Assembly (NCBI GenBank): GCA_024663395.1
Contig: JANFAH010000123.1
Span: 20,292-84,291, forward strand
Direction of reading: 5' to 3'
DNA length: 64,000 nt
From: Pisolithus tinctorius
Taxonomy: Eukaryota > Basidiomycota > Agaricomycetes > Boletales > Pisolithaceae
Both the position numbers and the translations under genes were made by a program. Below are positions 45,656-56,499 of the stretch, piece after piece (position 1 is the first letter of the stretch; the number at the start of each line of letters is the position of its first letter). A model generated the notes under the pieces. The model did no database searches. It saw only the letters and a list, made by a program, of their open reading frames with translations, and had not been told where the DNA came from.

Positions 45656-46437
45656 ATACACGAATTCCACATTTCGAGGTCACGCTCCCATTCGATGACA
45701 CACTCAATCCAGGCATGCAGCTAAGTCCACGTGACACTGAGACTGAGGGTGTACCTAGCAGCAATTATGTGACACTTATAGGACACCTAATGTATGCATC
45801 AGTGGCCATAAGGCCTGATATAATGTATGCAGTCAATAGACTCACATCCTTCATGGCAAATCCTGACTTGTCCCATTGGACAGCAGCAAAAAGAATACTA
45901 AGATATCTAGTGGGAACTAAGAGCTATGGGATTACCTATAAGGCTGACCTGGCTCATCCTGAGCACAATAAACTAATTATGTATTCAGATGCTGACTTCG
46001 CTAATGATGATGATTGGGTATCAATCTCAGGCTACATATCCATCTTCAACCAAGGTGTGATCACATGGTATTCAAAGAAACAGAGCCATGTAGCTCTCTC
46101 CATGGCAGAAGCTGAATACATATTGATGGCAAACACAGCATGTGAAGTCATATGGCTACAAAGCCTACTGTGTGAGCTAGATTGCCCACAATCAGAAGCT
46201 ACAATACTCTATGGCAACAATCAATCAGTGCTAGCCATTGCCAAAAATGCACAATACCACCAGCATTTGAAACACTTTGACACTAAAAACCATTTCATCC
46301 ATGACTGCACAAAGAGAGAAATAATCAACCTAAAATATTGCCCCACAGCTGAAATGACAGCCAACATTTTCACTAAAGCATTAACCAGACCAAAACATGA
46401 ATATAACAGAGAGGCCTTGGGCATGACCCTGGCTTGA
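45656..46437 (+). pseudogene. Ty1/Copia pol 3' fragment (RT end and RNase H)
   Basis: Open frame of about 260 aa to the stop at 46,437. It begins in the last part of reverse transcriptase (YVTLIGHLMYASVAIRPDIM, AVNRLTSFMANPDLSHW, LRYLVGTKSYGITY) and continues into RNase H with MYSDADFANDDD, ISGYISIFNQGVITWYSKKQ, ALSMAEAEY and LYGNNQSVLAIA, ending in the Copia C-terminus ADIFTK-like NIFTKAL. Gag, integrase and most of RT are absent. The stop is followed by GAGGGGGAGTG, a polypurine tract, and the 3' LTR. The frame is clean, which points to a younger insertion than its neighbours. 5' truncation is probably due to the repeat at 45,190-45,650. Confidence 0.92.
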
Positions 46438-46444
46438 GGGGGAG

Positions 46445-46769
46445 TGTGTGAGTACCAATCTGCCATCACACCCAAATAAGGAAATGATGATATGCAAAGG
46501 GCATGGGATACATGTCATAACCCCAAGAAGGGGACAAGCAAAGAAAAATACAAAGGCAGGAGTAGAGGCAGATGCGCCCCAACAGATGAGATATCAAATA
46601 TATGACATAGATAAACGCTAGCTAGCACAAGGGAGTAAATCCCCATGAGACAAGAATGCCACCTTGTTGACCCACATTCCTGCCTGAGCACATTGAGTTT
46701 TAAGCCTACCATCCATGCACACATACTCGCTTGTACCTGGTGGTTACCATGTCAGCTTCTGCACACACA
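46445..46769 (+). repeat. Probable 3' LTR of the Copia fragment
   Basis: Starts TGTGTGAGTACC right after the polypurine tract and can be closed at CACACA (46,769), giving 6-bp inverted ends and a 325-bp LTR. No second copy is in the window, so the right end is tentative. A helicase frame follows. Confidence 0.6.
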
Positions 46770-46789
46770 TCATCCCCAACAGGTTTATC

Positions 46790-47860
46790 CTTTCCCATCG
46801 GGTCATCAACTTACACAGACACAATTTGTTCAGTTATCTCCATAAGTAGCTCAGTGGAAACCATAGATACTTCATCCAAGATGAGATATTTAATTCTTTG
46901 CCACAGATGTTGTAACTCCTCTTGTTTCCATTGACTTGTATGTCCTCCCATATATGTCAATGGATGAATGGTGTAACCACCTATGATGGCTGCAGCACTA
47001 CCTGTCAGTGCACTCAAAGAAAGTTCATGGGCATGGTTACTATGACTAAATAAATCCTTGATAGCATGAATGACATGACTTTTTCCAGAACCACCAATTC
47101 CAGTGATAAACATTAGCAATTGATTGTTCCTCTCATATATCATATGATCAGCTATGAGACTAAAAGCATGTCATTGCTCCTCATTGTCTGACAACTTCCT
47201 TTGCATGATTGAGGACTTTGCTAATAATTTCAGATCCACTTCTGTGTGTTTTTCGCAACTGCTCATCAGAAATGGAATGAACAGTCATTGATGGTTCACT
47301 ACCATCCACTCCAGCTACATGCATCTCAATGTTGTTGTTGTTGTCAAAACTGTCAGGTCACTTTCTTTTTTTCACTGCTGTCATGATGCTACTGTGCATG
47401 CTCAGCTCGTCATCCAGTTGCAATTGAAGACATTGTACACTGCCAAGATCTGACTGATGCTGAGTGCAGGTAACATCACAGTGGCCATGCAACTTCAACA
47501 TTTGAATTATCAAATGTTCATCTTCTGGAAGATCATCAAACTTTGACTTCATCAAACTCTGGGTTAAGGTTGCCATCTTCCATGAGCATTTCATGCAAGT
47601 GATCAACATTGTCCTCATCATCATTATGAGGCATGGAGACAGGGAGTTGATGACAATACTTAGGATCTCTGAGATCAATATTCTCATGTGTGCATGCATC
47701 TTTACATTCCATTTTGATGGTGAAAATTTTAATCAAGGTAACTACATCATCCAAAAATGCACAGGCTTTGAAAGCTATGGACCAACTTTGATGACACTAA
47801 AAGATCACAAGGACATCTCCATGGCTTAAAAAGGGTGAGCATAGCTTTGCAATATTCTTT
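46790..47860 (-). pseudogene. PIF1-type (Helitron-like) helicase fragment
   Basis: 46,811-47,143 minus encodes the helicase core start: LLMFITGIGGSGKSHVIHAI (intact Walker A GIGGSGKS), LSALTGSAAAIIGGYTIHPL and KYLILDEVSMVSTELL (Walker B). Upstream on the same strand (47,358-47,754) are acidic frames with PEDEHLIIQML and VSMPHNDDEDNVDHLHEML that resemble the linker before the helicase in some Helitron proteins. The gene is truncated downstream at the Copia LTR (46,769) and upstream near the solo LTR at 47,904. It differs clearly from the helicase at 12,649-13,863, so it is a second lineage. A cellular PIF1 paralogue is less likely, because of the linker and the setting. Confidence 0.75.
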
Positions 47861-47903
47861 GAATTGATCTTCTGAACTATCAGGATTGTCATAACTGTGC
47901 ATT

Positions 47904-48600
47904 TGTCATAAGTCTTTGCTCACTCTGCAACCTTTTCCACTGGTCATCCACTCACTCCGCACCAACTCCACCCAACTTCTGTTGGTTGCGAACCATCTCC
48001 GCTCTGACTGCTGTTGGACTTGTGTTGCTCACCTACTGGACCAAGCAGTCCATTCTCTGAGGGGTCATGTGACTACCTTCGCAGTCAGGTACTCCACAGC
48101 GCACTCACTGCATGGTCCAGCACCTGGACTGTTTCCTTTTCTGGATGTTCTGTGTTACCCGTTCATATGTCCTCCATCTACCCTTCACTCGTCATCCAGG
48201 AAATTTTACTTGAAAATTTATGAGTCTCTGTATGTCAGTTCCGATTGTGATTACTGTACCTCCGTAGCAGTATAAAAACATGTACTGTACTCCACTGTTC
48301 TTCAGTACGAATATCAACTTAGTTCCTACTCCCTCTGATTCCATCTTCTGCCTGTCAGAGTTATCTCCGACTCTCCGTCTATACTCTCCCTCTGAAATAC
48401 GAGGGCTGAGATCATGCAAGGGGGTAGCGCACGAGCTAAACCCAACGCCCTCACTCTGCTCCGCCACTGCCTTGGCAGACTTTGTTCCTGCCGACACTCC
48501 GCTAGGCGGAGTTCTGTTCCTCTGTGTCGGACTTGCTTCCAAACCTTTCTCTAGACCTTGTATAGCATTGGAGTTGGTTGGAGTAGGCCTGGACTTGACA
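47904..48600 (+). repeat. Solo LTR, Gypsy type (697 bp)
   Basis: Begins TGTCATAAG and ends TTGACA; the inverted ends TGTCA/TGACA equal those of the chromovirus LTR. TATA-like AGTATAAAAACATG lies at about 48,268. It has the TGCAAGGGGGTAGCGC block near 48,415, a diverged version of the GCAAGGGAATAGCGC block in the chromovirus LTR. Flanks GCATT and GCCAT do not match, so the duplication is lost or the LTR arose by recombination between elements. Confidence 0.65.
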
Positions 48601-48829
48601 GCCATCTCAAGTGACACTGCAGTTGTTCTTTCTCTGTGCAGGGTGAGATCATTGTGATATTCTGTTGCATATGCATTTGCTCACACTGGGCTCCTGCAGG
48701 ACTAAATATACATATATTTTTTGTGCAGGTTGTCATCGTCATTGTAACTTGTAGTACAAAAATACATGCATTGTACAAAGGACCCAAGGTCCGATGGCCT
48801 GGAGAGACTTAGCGTACTCTGGGTGCCAG

Positions 48830-49205
48830 ATCCACACTGTTTGTGCGATGGACAACCAATGACTGGGCAATCGTCAGGCGATCAGTATTGTCTGCAGATT
48901 ATACTTCAAGATCGCACACATGGTTTTTTTTTGTTTTTAAACTTCAACAAAGATCAATGGTCCTTTTGTTCAGCAATATTGTAAATATAGGCCATTGTTT
49001 AGGCAATGGTGAAACTTCATGTGTGAGCAGATTTTCTACTCAAAGGCAACATTTCATGTTTGCACATTCATTGTGTTGGAGACCATACATCTTATTTAGA
49101 CTGACATTCAGAATGCAGCCACACGCTTGTAAGTATTTGAAGTTTTAGCCAATATTTTTCCTATCAACAACACTTCAAGTCTTGCCATCACACCAACATC
49201 AATCT
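48830..49205. other. Possible diverged relative of the 22,627/45,190 repeat
   Basis: Words such as GTCAGGCGATCAGTAT, CTTCAAG and TTGCCA recur in the same style as in the two copies of that repeat, but alignment is patchy. A minus-strand 88-aa frame at 49,204-49,470 is unrecognised. Confidence 0.3.
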
Positions 49206-49734
49206 AAACTTCAGATTTCATCTTCACATTTTCGACAACCTTTGAACCTGGTCTAAACTCTGCTAACCGCATTGTGACTGTGGAGTCTGCAATGCAATGT
49301 TTTAGATATGTTTTGTAAATCTCCACTATTTTATTTGCGCTTTTTGGAGTTTTCCCACACATCTGGGAAGTGTAATTTGTGTGCTGTTCATTCAATTCCT
49401 GATGGATTGACTTGATACTTTCTACATAGGTAGCTAGGGACATGGGGCATGCATCCAAGGTATTAAGCATTGCATAAACTATGTGTGGGATGCATACTGT
49501 GATGTTCTTGCGCTTTTTCCATTCCCCTGATATCTCATCAACCAGTGACTTTGATTGGATAATACTTCAACATGTTGTAGATACCCCCTAGACCATCCTG
49601 CCTGAAAAATCACAGATGCATATCTCAAGAATTGAATGAGTGGTGACATGATTCATGTTGAAGCACAGCCACACATGGCATTCAGGGGCAAGTTAGTCAT
49701 GTGCTAGGTACATAGTGCCAGATGCGAGGTAGGT

Positions 49735-50080
49735 GCGGTCATGTGGTGTCACATGACTCTGGATTCACACAGCAATGTGACTGCTCGGACCACGCGATTG
49801 TCCCCTCCCATGACCTAAGGCATCATATCACGTGATCATAGGTCTCAGTCCAGTCATATGATATCACATGATCACCAATTGAGCTCAGCATGTGACTTCC
49901 CATCACATGATTTAACCTCACATGAATTACTGTCACATGACCTGGGTCACGGGTCCCGGAAAGGGGCATGTCACGTGACTTTACTGGTGCTGGGCTGGGG
50001 ACACTTCGGGTCATGTGACTGCATCACGTGATTGATCATGTCACGTGATTTGGCATCATGTGACTTCTGCCCTCTGACTC
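49735..50080. other. CACRTGA-rich patch
   Basis: About a dozen copies of CACATGA or CACGTGA (either orientation) lie within about 330 bp, at for example 49,749, 49,829, 49,870, 49,903, 49,917, 49,932, 49,970, 50,022 and 50,038, with irregular spacing. No coding frame. CACGTG is the core E-box bound by bHLH regulators; whether this is regulatory or a decayed satellite cannot be told. Confidence 0.6.
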
Positions 50081-50344
50081 ATGCTACACTTTTTGTAGTC
50101 AGCGACAGGCAAAAATGCAAACTACCAAAGTGTAGCACAGCCTACACTAGCAGTACTACCAACTACTACAACTAGCACTAGTAGGTGTCAATACCCCAGC
50201 AAGTGATAATGCAGCAAAGTCATCATAATGAAAGCTGTAGCTCCTGATTTTGAAATCATGATGGTATGCTTATCTTATCAGCAAGTGGAAAATTGCATGA
50301 GGAAATCACAAAACACTTATGATCAACACCATGCCAGGAGAAAT

Positions 50345-50990
50345 CAATGGCTGCCTTGGAGTCCCAGCTGGGTATACCCAACCTGTTTAGACCTCATAGG
50401 TATATAAACCTATGGAAATATATAGACTTAATGGGTCTCCAAAGGGGATTGACTGAAGTGCCTGCAGACTCCAAAGCTATCATGGGACATCCCATTGGTA
50501 TCCAGAGAGGGGAGTGGGATGTCCCATGGTAGCCTCTGAAGCTATCATGGGACATCCCATCAGTCTCCAGGGAGGGGGGTGGGATGTCCCACAGTAGCCT
50601 CTAAAGCTATCATGGGACATCCCAATGGCCTCCAGAGAGGGGGATGGGATGTCCCACAGTAGCCTCTGAAGCTATCATGGGACATCCCATTGGTCTCCAG
50701 GGAGGGGGGTGGGATGTCCCACAGTAGCCTCTAAAGCTATCATGGGACATCCCTATGGCCTCCAGAGAGGGGGATGGGATGTCCCACAGTAGCCTTTGAA
50801 GCTATCATGGGACATCCCACTGGCCTCCAGAGAGAGGAGTGGGATGTCCCACAGTAGCCTCTGAAGCTATCATGGGACATCCCATTGGTCTTCAGGGAGG
50901 GGGGTGGGATATCCCATCATAGCCTCTGAAGCTATCATGGGACATTCCACTGGCCTTCAGAGAGGAGGGCTGAGATGCATTTAGTATGAT
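50345..50990. repeat. 65-bp tandem satellite with internal hairpin, plus shared leader
   Basis: The unit opening AAGCTATCATGGGACATCCC starts at 50,474, 50,539, 50,604, 50,669, 50,734, 50,799, 50,864 and 50,929, a period of exactly 65 bp for eight units. Each unit contains an 11-bp stem GGGACATCCCA / TGGGATGTCCC around about 20 G-rich bases. The leader 50,375-50,465 matches the right edge of the foldback element (16,905-17,010). Confidence 0.9.
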
Positions 50991-51745
50991 CTTATTAAGG
51001 AGCACTCTTGCAGTCAACAAGGGAACTTACATACATAGGCACTCATGGGAGAGGTCTGAATCCATTAAAATTCATTACAATAATGCAATGCTCACTGCCA
51101 TAGGCATTGTATGAGTTCTGGAAATGACACTACACACAAACATACTGATTGCCCAGTATTCTTCAAATCTGTGCATAATAAGTTGTATTACATGGTTTTG
51201 GAATGGCAGTGACTCTCACATATCCCCCCACTTTGACAGGTGTGCTCATCATCCAGGATGATCATGGCAACTATGTATGTTTTTCTGATCAGGAGTGGCA
51301 TTTCAATGTGAATATGAACTGCACTTTTTTGAGCTGAGGACCCCTGACACCTAAGGCAGTCATGGGGCAGCCCAAAATATATTACTAAAGGGCTGGGATT
51401 ATGGGACATCCCAGGTCCTGCAAACTGTAAATAGCCCTGGGACATGGCCAGATGTCCCTGGGATGACCTGGTCTGAGTGGCTTTTAGCTTGGATGATTTA
51501 GAGAAAAACTTCAGCCTAAATGCTTATGAAAATGGGTTACCTGAAGTGCCAAACGATTGCACCAAGGCATGGCCAACCCAATAGAATCCATGAGGGAGAG
51601 GAGGCCCAACACCACACCCCTACACCATGCAAAATACCTCCACCACCCCTGCCCTAACAACAACCGCAGTGAACACCCTGCCAGCAGACCAATCCCCTCC
51701 CCATCAGCCCCCTAATGAGGCCTGAAAACCCCTCCCATGACAACA
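50991..51745. other. Intergenic before the LINE, nothing recognised
   Basis: No gene seen. GGGACATCCC-like words at 51,400-51,460 (ATGGGACATCCCAGG) suggest an outlying relic of the satellite unit. From about 51,600 the sequence becomes Pro-coding, fitting the linker upstream of the LINE endonuclease. Confidence 0.3.
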
Positions 51746-51749
51746 TGCT

Positions 51750-52364
51750 ACCCAAACTATGCATATGGTAACAAAGCCTAAACACTTCTCACATTGCACT
51801 TCACTTGCTAATAAACAGCAAAATTGCTGAAGACTGGGATATACTTGCACTACATGAACCCCCAATAGATCAACTTGGCAACACAAGAGCCAACACCTGG
51901 TGGAGGGTAGTATACCCAACCACAAAATTGGCACAAGGAGCCAAGCCAAGAGTGGTGACTTTCATCAACTTGCAAATTAGTACTAACTCATGGGAACAGA
52001 TACTGTTCCCATCAGTGGATGTGGTAGTTACACATGTCAGGACTGCAAAAGGAATGTACATATTGTTCAATGTCTACAATGATTGCAAGCATGACCAAAC
52101 AATAGATGAACCGAATGTCTTCCTAGCTTCAAACATCAGAAACATATGACCAACAGAATGGGACCAAATGCTGTGGTTAGGAGATTTTAACAGGCACCAC
52201 CCCCTGTGGGACGAAGAATGAAACCACCACCTGTTCACCCTGACAGCCCTTGCCTCAGCACAAAAACTTCTTGAACTAATAGCAGACTACAGACTAGTAC
52301 AAGTCCTACCCAAAGGAATACCTACACTTCAGTCCTTCTCCATGGGAAACTGGACAAGACTGGT
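51750..52364 (+). pseudogene. LINE (Tad1-like) endonuclease domain, fragment 1
   Basis: One frame encodes the endonuclease/exonuclease/phosphatase-type domain: AEDWDILALHEPPIDQLGNT, WWRVVYPTT and, later, MLWLGDFNRHHPLWDEE. It nicks target DNA to prime reverse transcription. Stops are TAA at 51,769-51,771, TGA at 52,147-52,149 and TGA at 52,219-52,221, each one C-to-T step from CAA or CGA. The frame is cut at about 52,364 (..GNWTR) and resumes at 54,184 (PDNLFC..), because an LTR element inserted there. Confidence 0.85.
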
Positions 52365-54183
52365 GTCACACACCAAAGGTGTTGTGGACATGGTTACAGC
52401 TGACTCTGCCTAACTCGTCGATGAGTTGCACACAATGCCCATGCCATGCAGATGAAGACTAGAGGCCTCATGCGTAGAAAGACTGCCAGACATGAGCAGT
52501 CATCCTTCACACAAGAACGAGTCATCAGTGCTAAAGAGAGAAAAGAGGAAGTGAGTTAAGTGCACATTAAAAGTTTTTAGTGCCTGTGTATGGCATTCCA
52601 GTTTTCGTCATATCTCCACCATTTCCAAAGATATTGACTCTGTTCTCACACTCGCTTAAAGTGCTCAGCCACACAATTCTGCCTTCCAAATTTGGAGAGG
52701 ATCCTCGCACCCTACACATTTTTACAGCACTCCATCCATCAGATGCTCATTTTGCTATGTCCATCAATCATGGCTGCCTCTTCATCGACCATCTCACTTG
52801 TCTCATTTTCCAGAGACAGTGGCTATGTATATCTGCCAGGCATTCCCACCAGCTTCTGTCCTGAAGCCCCCTGGTTCATCCCATCATTGTCAGCCCTGTC
52901 TCATCCCATGCAGCTTGGTCAGCATGTTCTCCTTGTCAGTATGACTTCCAGAAGGACATTCTTTGGTCGCCTCAGGTCTGTCACTCAGTTAAAAAGGTCT
53001 TATGTGGTCATTTTGGTCTCCCTGGTTGATGAAGCATATGGATTGTTCCTCCCTGCTCCCTGCACTGTCTTTATTCCAATCTCATCCATTGTTCTTCCCA
53101 CATTGCAACAGCTGCAGCATAATCTACTGTTCTCCAGCCTCCCTGATTGCATTCATGACAAGTATGACATGCATCTTGCCTTCTTACTGCAAGATCCAGC
53201 AGAAGATGTCCCCCCTTCTCCTCCTCCTCCATCAGAGCCCCATTCATGAAGCTTTTGTTAACTTTGCTGAGAGGATGAAAGGGTGGGAGATGTGATCACT
53301 TATGCTCCCATTGCCCCACAGACCCCCAACGCCCTAGCCTCCTTTGATGCCTGACTCATGCCCTTCAGTTCTGGAATAAATACTTCCCTATCTGGAAACA
53401 CTGTCCATCTGTCATGCCATCTTTGGGTCTAGAGATGTCTCTGCCAAGATCTGACTTGCATTGCCACCCCCTAATGTGATATCAGTGTGCTTACTCAGTT
53501 TCTGACTCCATTTGACTCATTCTGTGATGTTTTGACTATCTTTGACTCATTCATTGCCAATACTTACCAATCTTCTTTGCTTGCTTACTTTTCATTTCTT
53601 GCTTACTCATCATGATTACTCAGTCCTTACTCATTACTTACCAAGTGTTTGTGCCTTGTTTGTCACAAGCTGTGCTCCCCCCACAGTATATAAGCCCCCA
53701 TGTACTTAGCTACACCCCCAAGCAATCAGAAGCAGTCAAGAAGTCACTCAGCAGTCAGTCCAGCTCAGCATATCTTGTCATCAACAGTTGAGGCTCATTT
53801 GGAAGAGTCTATCTGCCATCCTTCATCATCTGCAGTCCACCCCATGCTTAGTCAGCAGTCCTTGCTTAGTCATTCCTCCACTCCTGTGTAACTTGTCAAT
53901 GACTTGCACCAGGAGCACATTTTACCAAAGTCTATCACTCCAGAAGTCCTTTCAGCTGAACATCTTCACTCTGTTCAGCATCCTCTGTCCAGTCACTGCT
54001 CACTCATCTTCTCCTGCATAACTTGTTGACAACTTGCACCAGGAGCACCTGCCATCAAAATTTCCCCCACTTTAGGTTTCTCTGCCCTCCAGGTTCTGTG
54101 GAGGTAAACCACCACTCACTCATATTTGTCTTTGGTGTTGGTTTTGGTTGGTTTTCACCGCCTTTCCACACATTGACTCACAC
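52365..54183 (+). mobile_element. LTR-retrotransposon remnant inserted in the LINE
   Basis: This block separates TGGACAAGAC from CCAGACAATTTG, which together rebuild the LINE coding sequence. Its right part, 53,292-54,183, looks like an LTR: TGTGATCA start after a purine-rich GAAAGGGTGGGAGA tract, TATATAAGCCC promoter box at about 53,687, and a TCACA end. The left 900 bp are a shortened internal region with a 185-aa frame (52,692-53,249) that has no recognisable domain. A 5' LTR is missing, and no clean target duplication can be seen. Confidence 0.65.
53292..54183 (+). repeat. 3' LTR of that remnant (892 bp)
   Basis: Ends TGTGA..TCACA; internal direct words (ACTTGTCAATGACTTGCACCAG at about 53,889 and the similar copy at about 54,020) show a tandem duplication of about 130 bp inside the LTR. 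Confidence 0.65.
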
Positions 54184-55159
54184 CAGACAATTTGTTCTGC
54201 ACAGAAACAGTGCTAGAAGACATAGTAGAATGTGACACCAGCCCAGAAAACTGTGGACCCAATACTGACCATGTCCTGATTCTAACCAGTCTAGAAACAG
54301 CCCTCACACCATCCACATCCCCCCTGTCCTTTAACTACTGGGAAGTGGACTGGAAAAAGTTCAACAGCACCCTACAAAAAGAGCTCAGGGCAATCAGACC
54401 ACCAATGACAATTGCCAACAAACAGGACTTCCAAAACAAAGCACAAGGAATTGAAATGGCCCTACATAGAATGCTGGAGAAGGAAGTCCCCAAAACGAAA
54501 CCCCACCCACACAACAAATGCTGGTGGATGAAAGAACTCACAACACTCCATAACAAGTTAAAAACATTAAGTAAAGCTTCCTTCACATTCTGGGCAATCT
54601 GTGATCACCTGAGCCACAGTCTATGCAAAAGCAACGTGAAGGTCTATGACAAGGCTATACAAGATGCCAAAAAGACTCACTTGCAGGACTGGCTTGAAGA
54701 AGCAAATAATGAAGACCTGTGGATAGCAAATGGCTACATCTCCAGGCCCTACAGAGATGGCAGCAAGACTAGGATACCAATGCTCAAAGGAACAAACAAC
54801 AAAGGCAAGGAAACCATGCTTAGCTCAAATGAGGACAAAAGCAAAGCTTTTGCACAGGCACTCTTCCCTCCCCCCCCACCCCAATTGTCAGTACCTCAGG
54901 CCTACAACTACCTGGACCCAGCAGTATGCTGGTCCCAACATGAAAGACCAACTGATGCACATGATCAAAGGCCTTAGTCCTTACAAGGCCCCAGGACCTG
55001 ATGGAGTGGCCAACATCATCTTCCAAAGATCCCCCATCCTCTCCAACTATCTCCTTCCCCTCTTCAATGCAGTCTTCATGCTCAAAACCTACTATGACCC
55101 ATGGAGAGAGTCAATAATGGTTATACTCTGAAAGCCAGGTAAACCAGACTACATGACCC
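54184..55159 (+). pseudogene. LINE (Tad1-like) ORF2, fragment 2: linker and RT start
   Basis: The frame at 54,192-54,977 continues the LINE protein after the endonuclease: CGPNTDHVLILTSLE, WEVDWKKFNSTLQKEL, CWWMKELTTLHNKLKTLSKA. At the C-run near 54,875 the frame shifts to that of 54,730-55,131, which carries the start of reverse transcriptase: MIKGLSPYKAPGPDGVANII and YYDPWRESIMVIL. TGA at 55,129-55,131 sits where relatives have Arg (VLRKPGKP). The coding sequence breaks at 55,159 (DYMTP) because of a solo LTR and resumes at 55,740. Confidence 0.88.
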
Positions 55160-55734
55160 TGTCATGACCGTGTCCAGACTACCCCAGACCGGCTCTACCC
55201 TGGTCTTGCCCGGTCTTGTTCAACCCTTGCCCTGGTCCAGGCCTTAACCCTTCAACCCAGAAACGTGTTAGCTCACATGGCACTGCAAGGCAGTGCCCAG
55301 TCGAGTTGTCCCCTCAGTTAGTACTGGGCTGGTGTAACACCCGGCCTGGCCACATGTCCTGCCCCAGTTCCCAGTAATCCCTTGTTCATAGTCCTTGCTT
55401 GATACGATTCTTTGTAACACTACTTACCAATCATCGCTGTACCGGTGCAGACTGGTCTCTGGTGCTACATTACACTTAGGTTACTTCTAGTATTTAAGCT
55501 GTAGGATATTCTGTTTAGCCTCAGTCTGAAATCAAACTAGTTCTCGTCTTAACCCAGTCTCTCTCGTCCTCTGTCTTCTGTCTCTCAACTGGACTATGGC
55601 CCATGCAAGGGAATAGCACTGCGCCCTCAGTCGCTAAGTCCAATAGTCCAAAACCCCTTGATATCTTGTATTACCCTCTAACCCCCAACCAGACTCTGGA
55701 CCGGCCTTGGACCGCTGAAGACCTGGATTTAACA
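55160..55734 (+). repeat. Solo LTR, Gypsy type (575 bp), GACCC duplication
   Basis: Starts TGTCATGACC, ends TTAACA, and GACCC is present on both sides (55,155-55,159 and 55,735-55,739). Removing it restores the LINE frame. It shares blocks with the chromovirus LTR (CCTCAGTCTGAAATCAA, GCAAGGGAATAGC, CCTCAGTCGCTAAGTCCAA), so it is a related family. Confidence 0.95.
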
Positions 55735-55998
55735 GACCCCTAAAGCTTACTGCCCAATAGCACTACTCAACACCATGGTGAAGCTACTTTCAGCAGTAGT
55801 GGCCAACTGCACATCATACATACTGGAAAAACACCAGCTGCTCCCAGCAATGCACTTTGGAGGAAGACCAGGATGCTCAACAGAAGACTCCCTGTTACTG
55901 CTCAAAACCACCATCCAACATGCCTGGAGGCAAAAGCAAGTGGCATCAGCCCTGTTCTTGGACATCGAAGGAGCATTCCCAAATGTGGTCACAGACTG
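55735..55998 (+). pseudogene. LINE (Tad1-like) reverse transcriptase, fragment 3
   Basis: Continues the RT domain: PKAYCPIALLNTMVKLLSAV, LEKHQLLPAMHFGGRPGCST, SLLLLKTTIQHAWRQKQVAS, and the first catalytic block ALFLDIEGAFPNVV (the Asp of motif A). The similarity ends near 55,998; the second catalytic motif and the rest are missing, replaced by unrelated sequence. Truncated and dead. Confidence 0.88.
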
Positions 55999-56019
55999 TA
56001 GAAATGCTCTAAGTAAGAT

Positions 56020-56440
56020 GCCATGGAATCAAAACAAAACCTTGGGCCATCAAGCCCAGTACACGCGCTCATCGTGCCTTGTCTCCATAGAACAGCGCAT
56101 CCGATCTTGCCTGGCTGTTGATCCACACTCAGTGCAATCATCGTCGTCATTGCTTGTATTGTGATCGTTGCTGTTCATCGTAGATAGTTACCTTCCCTAG
56201 AATAGCATAGATGTAAGTAAGGCATCTCAAAATCAAAACATACCTCTGAGCCATCGAGCTCAGTATCTGCGCTCGTCGTGCATCATTCCCATCGGACGGC
56301 ACCTCCAACCTTGTACAGCCATTTATCTGCACTAAGTAGGGTCATCATCGTCATTGCTGTCACTCGGGTTGCTACCATTGTCGTCCTTGCTGCCATCGCC
56401 ATCACTCATAGTTGCGGTAACTTCCATATGGTATGCCACT
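56020..56440. repeat. Diverged tandem duplication of about 205 bp
   Basis: AATCAAAACAAAACCTTGGGCCATC..GCGCTCATCGTGCC at about 56,027 and AATCAAAACATACCTCTGAGCCATC..GCGCTCGTCGTGC at about 56,231 are direct repeats; both continue into TCATCGTCGTCATTGCT-like text. Non-coding as far as I can see. Confidence 0.6.
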
Positions 56441-56499
56441 CGCCCCATTCTTCGTATCCTGCGATTGCAGTGATCTTGCATAGTCGGTCTATAACTCTA

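Noticed and set aside
48280..48657. 125-codon plus frame downstream of 48,280
   Set aside because: Lies mostly inside the solo LTR at 47,904-48,600, which explains the sequence.
50474..50990. Regular spaced repeats considered as a CRISPR array
   Set aside because: The 65-bp units are continuous tandem repeats without variable spacers, and the genome is eukaryotic.
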